Source: an uncultured Chitinophagaceae bacterium
GTDB lineage: Bacteria > Bacteroidota > Bacteroidia > Chitinophagales > Chitinophagaceae
Assembly: GCA_946885665.1 (NCBI GenBank)
Contig: CAMPGT010000061.1
Coordinates: forward strand, 1 to 16,133
Direction of reading: 5' to 3'
Length of the DNA: 16,133 nucleotides
Shown: in pieces, positions 6,303-12,868 of the stretch
How the letters are laid out: every line of letters begins with the position of its first letter
Numbering within the stretch: position 1 is the stretch's first letter
Notes under the pieces: generated by a model
Database searches by the model: none
Seen by the model: the letters and a program-made list of their open reading frames with translations, nothing else
What the model was told of the DNA's origin: nothing
Program-made: the position numbers and the translations under genes

Positions 6303-9092
6303 TTAAAATAAGAACAACCGGTCCCTTTTGCTTTTCTCGCTTCCCAGCGAATTAAAATTGTACGTCGCGGTTAAAAGGACATATCGCTGAAGTATATTCA
6401 CCTGCCTGTCGAGCGTATAGTTTTCCATAACGGTTCTTGTAAAATTGTTGTTTCTGTTCAGTATATCATATACGCTTAATTTCAATTGCAGTTTTTCCGA
6501 TTTCATAAAAGAATAGGCGACGGCAGCATTCCACAGCATATTATCTTTAGGTAATCCCTCCGCAACCTGGCCGTTGTACCTGTAGTTAACATTCGTTTGC
6601 CATGTGAATTTAGCTGGCCAGCGAACGAAAACGTCTGCAAGAAAATTGTGGGTGACAACCTGGATATCCGAAAAATAAGAATCTGTATATGCGGTCTTCT
6701 TCAGCTGATACACATACGCCGGCCTTATTTCTACCAGGTCCGACCAATTAAAACCAAAACTAAGCCGAGGCATAAAAGTCGTGCTTCGAACGAAACTCTC
6801 ATTGGAATTGACGATAATTTTGCTCTTATCAACGCTCAGGGAAGGATCCAACCTCACCGAAAATGTAAATAAATTGTTCCTTTTGAAGTCTTTGAACAAG
6901 CCGGCTCCAAAGTGATAATTTCTTGAACCATCCACATTCACGGGGATGACCGACTGAACGCCGTTCGCATCCACTACCCTGCTCATGATCACATCATCAT
7001 CAATGAAATCCGTTCCGGCAAAGAAGTTCAAACTAAGGTTCGATTTCTGAAATGATTTAAAATAGTTTGCGTTAGCTGAATGCATCGTTGCGGGGTTAAG
7101 CAAAGGATTGCCGTAAACGATAAAAAACGGACTGCTGCTGTCCTGAACGGGGATCAAATAGCTCAATTCAGGCACGATAACGTTCTTCCTGTACTGCAGA
7201 AATATTCCCTTCCAATCTATCGACAACTTCGGTAGCAGGTTGAACAGTTTGAAATCAACCGGCTGCATTCCCTTCAGATAATCATTACTGATGTTCTGCC
7301 AAAGGGCGGAACCGCCGGCGGTAACGGTCAGGTCTTTGATATTGTACGACAGCGATACATCCGAACCAAACCGATGCTGCCTGCGAAGCAGATTGTTATT
7401 TTGCTCATCTATCGGCAAAGTGTATTTGCCGGTTACAAAGTTCTTGTCAAATAAAGATATATCCTGTTTTTGGCTGAGATACTCATAAAATGTATTCCAT
7501 CTCAACGAAAATGTGGTTGACAACTTTTCCACCCACCCTACCCGGGTATTTATGTTCAGCACCGGAACTGCCTTTCTCCGCAATTGCTCAAAAAGAACAG
7601 TATCTTCTGCCGGGCCGGGATAACTATTCCTCGTTTCCGTGGTAATCCTGGTTAAATCGCTATTGTAGGATAGCGTTTGGCTCACGTTCAATACCCGGCC
7701 TTCCTTTGATCCTGATTTCCTCGTCAGGTTAAAGTCATGGCTATAGTGCCCCGACGATACGTCGGTTAGTACGGCTCCTGTTCCCGATGCTTTCTCTGCC
7801 AGTTTATTATTACCGACTTCTGTAATTGAAGTGAGACGCTGTTCGCTGGATAAAAAATTTCCGCCTGCCTGAAACCTTACATTGGTCAGATCGTCGGGAT
7901 TTAAATTCATGCCAAAGTTAACCCGATGTGTATTTAGGTCTTTAATGCCTTTTGCATTTACCCGAGTCGTTACAACCGTATCATTGATGTATTGCTGATT
8001 GTTGGTAACGGTTTCAATTTCATTTTTGCTGTTACCATAAAAATATTGAAGATAGAAGTTGACCTTTTTTGAGGGCACATGATTTAGATTGAACCCTGCG
8101 CCCGATGAACGGGCCAGTCCTTCCTCCAACCCACCGAATGATATATCGTTTACAGAAAAACCGGTAGCGCCATTTCTTTTGGTTATGGAGAGCGAGTTTA
8201 TGCCGCTCCTGCCAAATCCGCCGAGATGGTTGACATCCCGAATGGTGAAACCTGACCGGTTAATATTGTTGGTATAGCCCAATAAACTCAGCTGGAGCGT
8301 ATCTCTAAAGATATTTCCTATAGCACCCACTTCGTTTCGGTCGTCGGATCCAATGCCTGCATAGACTTTACCGAAAGCTCCTTTTTTAACGCCCTTTTTT
8401 AGTTGAAGGTTGATGACTTTCCCGAGCTCACTAAGATTTCCATCCATATTTCTGTCCCTTTCCTCGCCATCATCCGCAACCTGAACTTTTTCTATGACGT
8501 TAGCCGGAAGGTTTCTCGTCGCCAGCTTCGGATCATTTCCAAAAAAACGTTTCCCATCTACCAAAATGCGGTTGACTCTTTTGCCATTTACAAAAATGCT
8601 TCCTTCTCCGTCAACCTGCACTCCAGGCAACTTGCGTAAAAGATCTTCTACTAGCGCTGTAGGAAGTGTTTTAAAAGCGGATGCATTGAATTCGATAGTG
8701 TCTTTCTTGACGATCACAGGCGGCCGTTCTGCCAGTATTAAAACTTCATCGAGCGTTTTAGACGTTGTGCTTAAATAGATTGTGTCGAGCAGTAGCGGTT
8801 GGTTGTCCTGAAGTGTAACTACTTTCCTGAGTGGATTGTATCCGGCAAATGAAATTACCACACGCAATGGCTTGTTAACCGGCAGGCCGGGAACCTTAAA
8901 AACGCCGTTTTGATCGCTCAATCGGTAAGTAATTAGTGAGGTATCCGACGGATCGAATACGGTAATTGTTGCAAGAGACAACTGATCTCTCGTCGAAGAG
9001 TCCCTGACATTTCCGTTTATCGAGCCGGTCTGACCCATACAAAAGGCAAATGAGAAGCAAAGAAGAAATACGATAACTCCGGAACGAATCAT
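6303..9092 (-). CDS. Outer-membrane beta-barrel receptor (TonB-dependent-receptor-like)
   Basis: A 929-residue outer-membrane protein. A signal peptide (1-20, cleaved before Q21) is followed by a carboxypeptidase-regulatory-like Ig domain (about 22-108; GSINGNVRDSSTRDQLSLAT). The plug-like domain runs about 115-235 (LVEDLLRKLPGVQVDGEG, then the NGKR and VDGKRFFGND segments). The remainder is a beta-barrel ending in the aromatic residues LFLF, a usual BAM signal. The order matches the outer-membrane beta-barrel family (OMP_b-brl_3) often annotated as TonB-dependent receptor; it is not a SusC, and there is no SusD neighbour. I see no clear TonB box. Ligand unknown. It starts at the ATG (9090-9092). 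A possible -7 element (TATATTTA, minus strand, 9114-9121) lies upstream but has no -33 TTG at the proper distance. It is convergent with the hydrolase gene and appears monocistronic. Confidence 0.9.
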   Translation of the reverse strand: MIRSGVIVFLLCFSFAFCMGQTGSINGNVRDSSTRDQLSLATITVFDPSDTSLITYRLSDQNGVFKVPGLPVNKPLRVVISFAGYNPLRKVVTLQDNQPLLLDTIYLSTTSKTLDEVLILAERPPVIVKKDTIEFNASAFKTLPTALVEDLLRKLPGVQVDGEGSIFVNGKRVNRILVDGKRFFGNDPKLATRNLPANVIEKVQVADDGEERDRNMDGNLSELGKVINLQLKKGVKKGAFGKVYAGIGSDDRNEVGAIGNIFRDTLQLSLLGYTNNINRSGFTIRDVNHLGGFGRSGINSLSITKRNGATGFSVNDISFGGLEEGLARSSGAGFNLNHVPSKKVNFYLQYFYGNSKNEIETVTNNQQYINDTVVTTRVNAKGIKDLNTHRVNFGMNLNPDDLTNVRFQAGGNFLSSEQRLTSITEVGNNKLAEKASGTGAVLTDVSSGHYSHDFNLTRKSGSKEGRVLNVSQTLSYNSDLTRITTETRNSYPGPAEDTVLFEQLRRKAVPVLNINTRVGWVEKLSTTFSLRWNTFYEYLSQKQDISLFDKNFVTGKYTLPIDEQNNNLLRRQHRFGSDVSLSYNIKDLTVTAGGSALWQNISNDYLKGMQPVDFKLFNLLPKLSIDWKGIFLQYRKNVIVPELSYLIPVQDSSSPFFIVYGNPLLNPATMHSANANYFKSFQKSNLSLNFFAGTDFIDDDVIMSRVVDANGVQSVIPVNVDGSRNYHFGAGLFKDFKRNNLFTFSVRLDPSLSVDKSKIIVNSNESFVRSTTFMPRLSFGFNWSDLVEIRPAYVYQLKKTAYTDSYFSDIQVVTHNFLADVFVRWPAKFTWQTNVNYRYNGQVAEGLPKDNMLWNAAVAYSFMKSEKLQLKLSVYDILNRNNNFTRTVMENYTLDRQVNILQRYVLLTATYNFNSLGSEKSKRDRLFLF

Positions 9093-9640
9093 GAAAATTA
9101 TGTTAGCCAGGTATAAATATAAAGTACAATCGGCCTTCCGATAGCTCGTTTTTCGCAGAATAGCCGTCTAAATGCCTAAACGTTGTAAGTCTTTTTTATA
9201 ATCCTATAAAGATCGCGGTTTAGGTCGTTCGTTCGTCCGGCACGCATTAGTCGTGCTGCAATTTTCACTTTGTATCTGTATTCTCATCGCTATGATTGTA
9301 GTGCATCAACAGTTAAAATAGATGGAGAAGCAGATATTGGGTACGACGAACAGAACCTGCTTAACATCGGCTTCGTTTCCTGGATGGCAAGGGAGATGTT
9401 TTCAAAAATTAAACTATTGGATACTGCCATACATTCAAAAACCTCATCTTCAAATAAAACAATGAAATGTTTATTGTTCCTGAAAATTTGATCCATCTGC
9501 GCTCAGATGCACCCTATTGATAGCAATCAACTCTTGAATCCATTCGCTCTCTTCTGCAATGATGTTTTCACCGCAGACAAGTAAAAAAACACAGCACGAA
9601 TGCCGGGGACCAACAAACGGTTCGATGTATGTTTTTTGCT
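9093..9640. other. Gene-poor stretch, no recognisable coding region
   Basis: About 550 bp between the receptor gene and the repeat cluster. Short open frames exist on both strands (for example 9270-9491 plus and 9290-9496 minus), but neither translation resembles a protein family I know and they overlap each other. The minus-strand frame has a more protein-like composition (HFIVLFEDEVFECMAVSNSL), so a decayed gene is possible but unproven. No strong hairpin or promoter was seen. Confidence 0.4.
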
Positions 9641-9970
9641 TTACAAGGAAGTCTTGGGGTCCACCCCCGGCGCTTCGCGCCACCCCCGCCAGCGGGGGAT
9701 ACGTTCTTTGCGAACGCTTTGCGCCTCCGCCTGAAACCTTTCCGCCAGCAGGGCAACTAACTTTCCCCCTCTGGAGGGGGTGGTCCGACGAAGGAGGACC
9801 GGGGAGGACCCTCCCTGATGAAAGATAACTCTCGTTATGCTCTCGTTATGCTCTCGACCTGATCTGGTATAGTGTTTACCTATAAACTGGAACCGTTTCG
9901 TTTTAACACCAGCATACGACGCAAAGCAGGCAATAAACAGTATATAAAAAATCGCAAGCGTTCGTTTCAT
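9641..9970 (-). CDS. Small putative secreted protein, probably cut off by repeat sequence
   Basis: A 109-codon frame starting at the ATG 9968-9970, ten bases after the stop of the RHH gene, which suggests it is the third gene of that operon. The first 20 residues form a good signal peptide (MKRTLAIFYILFIACFASYA). They are followed by a short basic segment (GVKTKRFQFIGKHYTRSG). From about residue 45 the frame enters the 11-bp tandem repeat and then the GC-rich hairpin cluster, so the C-terminal half (Arg-, Gly- and Pro-rich) is probably repeat-derived rather than original protein. Either the gene was truncated by arrival of the repeat or the frame is fortuitous. No family was recognised. A longer start 20 codons upstream overlaps the RHH gene and is less likely. 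Confidence 0.35.
   Translation of the reverse strand: MKRTLAIFYILFIACFASYAGVKTKRFQFIGKHYTRSGREHNESITRVIFHQGGSSPVLLRRTTPSRGGKLVALLAERFQAEAQSVRKERIPRWRGWREAPGVDPKTSL
9655..9830. repeat. Cluster of GC-rich palindromes, dispersed extragenic repeat type
   Basis: Five or six hairpins are packed into about 170 bp: GGCGC-TTC-GCGCC (9669-9681), CCCCCGC-CA-GCGGGGG (9683-9698), CGTTC-TTTGC-GAACG (9702-9716), CCCCCTC-TG-GAGGGGG (9765-9780), GGTCC with GGACC (9782-9786 and 9796-9800), and GGGAGG-AC-CCTCCC (9802-9815). The word CCACCCCCG is also repeated directly (9661 and 9680). Composition is far more GC-rich than the AT-rich flanks. From general knowledge, this form (C-rich stem, short loop, GGAGGGGG arm) resembles intergenic repeats scattered through Chitinophagaceae-like genomes; copy number here cannot be seen. 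It may also stop transcription of the SPFH operon. Confidence 0.75.
9830..9856. repeat. 11-bp tandem repeat, two copies plus a partial third
   Basis: TCTCGTTATGC occurs at 9830-9840 and 9841-9851 and is followed by TCTCG (9852-9856). It sits at the edge of the hairpin cluster and inside the small secreted reading frame, where an 11-bp unit shifts the reading phase between copies. It could mark the junction between original gene sequence and inserted repeat. Confidence 0.7.
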
Positions 9971-9980
9971 CGGAGTCGTT

Positions 9981-10223
9981 TTATGGGCGAGGCAAGCCCA
10001 CAACGAAATGTAATAAATAAAAGCACACAAAAATTTTATACCGCTTTGTACTGCCTTTTTTGGTGTCGGCTTTAGGCTTTAATCTGCCAGTCGAAATGAG
10101 CTGCTGTTGAATCAGCCATTCCAACTGTCCGTTCATGCTTCGAAATTCATCGGCCGCCCACTTTTCAAGCGCCTTATAGACTTCTTCATCGATTCTGAGT
10201 ACGTATGACTTTTTCTTACCCAC
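9981..10223 (-). CDS. Ribbon-helix-helix (Arc-like) DNA-binding protein
   Basis: An 80-residue protein whose first 45 residues match the Arc-family RHH fold: strand KKSYVLRI (4-11), helix A EEVYKALEKWAADEFR (13-28), and helix B beginning at SMNGQLEWLIQQQL (29-42). RHH proteins bind DNA as dimers through the N-terminal strand, usually as repressors. The gene begins 17 bp after the SPFH gene stop on the same strand, a pairing that I recall as recurrent in bacteria but whose job is not established. Residues 45-60 are basic and Lys-rich. The last 20 residues are unexpectedly hydrophobic (YKIFVCFYLLHFVVGL, 62-77) and may result from loss of an earlier stop. A likely target is the tandem palindrome upstream of the operon, by inference only. 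Confidence 0.82.
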   Translation of the reverse strand: MGKKKSYVLRIDEEVYKALEKWAADEFRSMNGQLEWLIQQQLISTGRLKPKADTKKGSTKRYKIFVCFYLLHFVVGLPRP

Positions 10224-10240
10224 GCGTAAAGACTCTGTTA

Positions 10241-11101
10241 TTAGTACAAACTTCCGGCATTAACGACAGGAACCGTCGCCTTATCACCGCATAAAACCAC
10301 CATGAGGTTGCTCACCATAGCGGCTTTTCTTTCTTCGTCAAGCTCCACGATCTGTTTCCGGCTCAGCATTTCGAGCGCCATCTCTACCATTCCCACAGCT
10401 CCTTCGACAATCTTCGCTCTCGCCGCAACTATTGCCGTGGCCTGCTGACGCTGCAACATCGCACCCGCAATTTCAGGAGCATAAGCCAGGTGGCTAATTC
10501 TCGCTTCTTTTATTAGAATGCCCGCCGGTGCAAGGCGCTCGGTCAATTCTTTCTCCAGCATTTCATTTACCTTATCGCCGCCGGCCCGTAATGTAAGCTC
10601 GCCGATTTCATTTCCATCTTCAAAGTTGTCATAGGCATAACTTACTGCCAAATGCCTGACGGCAGCTTCGCTCTGGATCATCACGTATTGTTCGTAATTG
10701 ACCACATCGAACGACGCCTTATAGGTATCACTCACCTGCCAAACACACACCGCTGCAATCTCGATCGGATTGCCCATTTTGTCGTTCACCTTCAATTTCG
10801 GCCCGTTCAAATTCTGCGAACGAAGTGAAATATTTTGCCGTTTGTATAAGGGATTGACCCAAAGCAAACCATTCTTTTTGACACTTCCCACGTATTGTCC
10901 AAAAAACACAAGCACCCGGGAGTGATTGGGATTAACCACCATTACTCCCTTAAATACAAAAATGCCCGCGATCATCAACAGGACCGGCAGCGGTCCGAAG
11001 GGCGAAGCATCGTCAATGAGCAAAAATACTCCCACGGCTACCAGCACAAGGGCAACCAAAAGCATGAAAAAACCAGACATGGGTTGAAGCGTCTTTTCCA
11101 T
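10241..11101 (-). CDS. SPFH/band-7 domain membrane protein
   Basis: A 286-residue stomatin/prohibitin-superfamily protein. Two N-terminal membrane helices (about 11-29 and 36-54) are followed by the SPFH domain (from MVVNPNHSRVLVFFGQYVG, about 54-220), then an Ala-rich helix with the family-like QRQQATAIVAARAKIVEGAV stretch (217-236) and the C-terminal tail LCGDKATVPVVNAG. SPFH proteins form large membrane-associated oligomers and organise membrane microdomains or regulate proteases; the partner here is unknown. No NfeD-type gene is adjacent, unlike the classical bacterial stomatin operon; instead an RHH gene follows after 17 bp. It starts at the ATG (11099-11101), and a consensus Bacteroidota promoter with palindromic operator-like sites lies just upstream. 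Length and order look complete. Confidence 0.92.
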   Translation of the reverse strand: MEKTLQPMSGFFMLLVALVLVAVGVFLLIDDASPFGPLPVLLMIAGIFVFKGVMVVNPNHSRVLVFFGQYVGSVKKNGLLWVNPLYKRQNISLRSQNLNGPKLKVNDKMGNPIEIAAVCVWQVSDTYKASFDVVNYEQYVMIQSEAAVRHLAVSYAYDNFEDGNEIGELTLRAGGDKVNEMLEKELTERLAPAGILIKEARISHLAYAPEIAGAMLQRQQATAIVAARAKIVEGAVGMVEMALEMLSRKQIVELDEERKAAMVSNLMVVLCGDKATVPVVNAGSLY

Positions 11102-11117
11102 AACAGTTATATTAAAA

Positions 11118-11136
11118 TGATATCATAATGATATCA
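11118..11136. promoter_or_regulatory. Two tandem 8-bp palindromes, candidate operator
   Basis: TGATATCA occurs at 11118-11125 and again at 11129-11136, separated by TAA, so the centres are 11 bp apart, about one helical turn. Each copy is a perfect palindrome. The second overlaps the -7 element of the SPFH promoter and the pair covers the expected transcription start, the usual position of a repressor site. RHH repressors such as MetJ bind tandem 8-bp palindromes, so the RHH protein of this operon is a natural candidate binder (inference). Confidence 0.6.
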
Positions 11137-11164
11137 AACATACATTTTTTCAAACACAACACAA
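11135..11164 (-). promoter_or_regulatory. Bacteroidota-type promoter of the SPFH-RHH operon
   Basis: On the minus strand, TTG (11162-11164), a 19-bp spacer and TATGTTTG (11135-11142) match the primary-sigma consensus known in Bacteroidota (TTG-N19-21-TAnnTTTG) at every specified base. Transcription would start near 11128-11131, leaving a short leader of about 27-30 bases before the ATG at 11101. Confidence 0.65.
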
Positions 11165-11189
11165 AATGTTGTTTGTGCCTTCCCTGCCG

Positions 11190-11211
11190 AAAAAGCCAAT
11201 AACAGGCTTCT
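11190..11211 (-). terminator. Candidate intrinsic terminator of the HisKA_3 kinase gene
   Basis: Minus strand: AGAAGCC, loop TGTTATT, GGCTTTT, then a further T, so the stem runs straight into a T-rich end. It begins 66 bases after the kinase stop. A perfect competing palindrome, GGCTT-CT-AAGCC on the plus strand (11205-11216), overlaps it. The stem is short, so efficiency is uncertain. Confidence 0.4.
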
Positions 11212-11277
11212 AAGCCGAAGCACTGATACAAGTAAATGGTTGTGGAGAAGGGCAGTATGAAAGAATACGAGCCCTGT

Positions 11278-12684
11278 TTAGTGTGTGAATCGCGCCTCTT
11301 TGATTTTTCTTTCTTTTTTAAGCGTCCACTTCTTCGTGGGCAGAGGAATGTCGACACTCAACACGCATCCCTTGCCGGGCGAACTGTGAAATACAGCAGA
11401 GCCATGAAACGCACGCGCACGGTGAATGATGTTGTTCACCCCTACTCCGTCCCTTCGTTTCTCCGGGTCGAAGCCGATACCATTATCCCTGACCACCATC
11501 TTCAACCTGCTATAGCTGGTCGACACTTCGATGATGATAACATTGGCGCGCGCATGCTTGATGATGTTGTTCAACTGCTCCTGCAGAATGCGGTATGCTG
11601 TTATCCTGATATCGGGATGCATTTTTTCTTCAGTAAGCTTATCCATGGACACACAAAACCTGATATCACTCGTGGCGCCATCAATGGCGCAAACAAGGTC
11701 CTCGATGGATTTCTTCAATGAAACTTTTCCGGGAAACGGGCTCACCAACGACTTACTCAAACACCGGATCTCTTCCATCGCCGTTTGCAGGTAATTTATA
11801 CTCCTTGCGACCAGGTCCTCTTTCATTTCGCCGTTTTGCTCGACAATCCTAAGGTTAAGTTTTACCACGGAGAGTAACTGGTTAACATTATCATGCAGTT
11901 CCTTGCCCAACTGGTTGCGTTCGCGCTCCTGCGCGGCCAGCGCATACCTGCTGAATTCTTCTTGCTTCCGCTGCCTTTCAGCAAGCAAAAGCTCATGCGT
12001 GCGCAGCAGCTTTTTCTGATGCCTCGAAACTACCGCAATGCCACCCACCATAATCAAAAAACACGTACCCAACAAAATATCCACGCGTATGGATCCGTCA
12101 AGAACGCCCCTATTCACGTCATCTACCCTGACGTTGATGTTTTTGTTGATGTAAACAGATGCCGATGTTATCGCCTGGTTGTAACGCTCATATGCCGGTA
12201 GCTCTGTCGTGTAATAAAGGTTGATGGCCTCATCGTTGAAACGGCTGCCGACCCGGTTCGACTTCAACATCCGCTCAGTTTCCCGCTCATATTCTTTCCT
12301 GTGCAACAGCAGTGATTGAACCAACGAATCGTGGCCGTGACCGGTCATCCATTGCAACCCTTCTCTCCAGGCATCGGTGTAGGATTTCTTCATCCGGTCT
12401 ATCCGGTCGAGCTCCATGTTCACGTCCTCTGTTTCTGTATTGAAGATCATGCGGACGCTGGCTGCCTGCTGCTCTGCCACCTCCTGCCGCATATCGAGCA
12501 ACGTATGTGAAATGTTGAGCGTACTCTCAATAAGGTCATTATATTTCCGGATGCCCGAACGCGAGGTCCTGATAACAAAAACTGCCGACACGGTAACTGT
12601 CACCAGCAGCAAAAAGTAAAATGCCGAGAGGGCAGTCACTTTTCTGTATATAAAGGCAGCTTTAGGGGTGAAGAAATTCTTCAT
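11278..12684 (-). CDS. NarL-type sensor histidine kinase (two TM, 4-helix sensor, HisKA_3, HATPase)
   Basis: A 468-residue membrane kinase. TM1 is at about 19-38 and TM2 at about 202-220, flanking an all-helical periplasmic sensor resembling four-helix-bundle (4HB_MCP/CHASE3-like) domains. The HisKA_3-like dimerisation segment is AQERERNQLGKELHDNVNQL, with phospho-acceptor H264 in ELHDN. The ATPase domain has an N-box around 367-377 (LQEQLNNIIKH), G1 DNGIGF (400-405) and G2 DGVGVNNI (412-419). Kinases of this type usually signal to LuxR/NarL-type response regulators, but none is in the window. The frame extends upstream to an ATG at 12699 and a GTG at 12720. The start at 12684 is chosen because it gives the compact MKNFF leader before TM1. 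It is divergent from the beta-propeller gene, 184 bp away. Confidence 0.9.
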   Translation of the reverse strand: MKNFFTPKAAFIYRKVTALSAFYFLLLVTVTVSAVFVIRTSRSGIRKYNDLIESTLNISHTLLDMRQEVAEQQAASVRMIFNTETEDVNMELDRIDRMKKSYTDAWREGLQWMTGHGHDSLVQSLLLHRKEYERETERMLKSNRVGSRFNDEAINLYYTTELPAYERYNQAITSASVYINKNINVRVDDVNRGVLDGSIRVDILLGTCFLIMVGGIAVVSRHQKKLLRTHELLLAERQRKQEEFSRYALAAQERERNQLGKELHDNVNQLLSVVKLNLRIVEQNGEMKEDLVARSINYLQTAMEEIRCLSKSLVSPFPGKVSLKKSIEDLVCAIDGATSDIRFCVSMDKLTEEKMHPDIRITAYRILQEQLNNIIKHARANVIIIEVSTSYSRLKMVVRDNGIGFDPEKRRDGVGVNNIIHRARAFHGSAVFHSSPGKGCVLSVDIPLPTKKWTLKKERKIKEARFTH

Positions 12685-12842
12685 AAGGTGGCAGTACATC
12701 AACCGTACCCAGTACAACACATAAAGTTTCCCCTTATTGCACGGACGGCATAAAAACTTTAATATCTAAATATTACACGTACGGCCGCCTGAACAATTTC
12801 CCCGTGAGAAAAGCACGCGACCGTATTATTCGCAAAACAACC

Positions 12843-12850
12843 TATATTTA
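12843..12850 (+). promoter_or_regulatory. Possible -7 promoter element of the beta-propeller gene
   Basis: TATATTTA differs from the Bacteroidota -7 consensus TAnnTTTG only in the last base and lies 18 bp before the ATG. No TTG is found 19-21 bp upstream, so this is a partial match only. Confidence 0.3.
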
Positions 12851-12868
12851 GCGACCCGAAAAATTACG

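Noticed and set aside
9559..9828. Plus-strand frame of 89 codons through the repeat cluster
   Set aside because: Composition reflects the GC-rich palindromes (Pro-, Gly- and Arg-rich); no family resemblance.
9655..9860. CRISPR-like array
   Set aside because: Palindromes differ from one another and the only direct repeats are a 9-bp word and two adjacent 11-bp copies without spacers.
12721..12868. Promoter for the HisKA_3 kinase on the minus strand (TAATATTT region)
   Set aside because: Only four of six specified -7 bases fit and the spacer to the nearest TTG is 18 bp.
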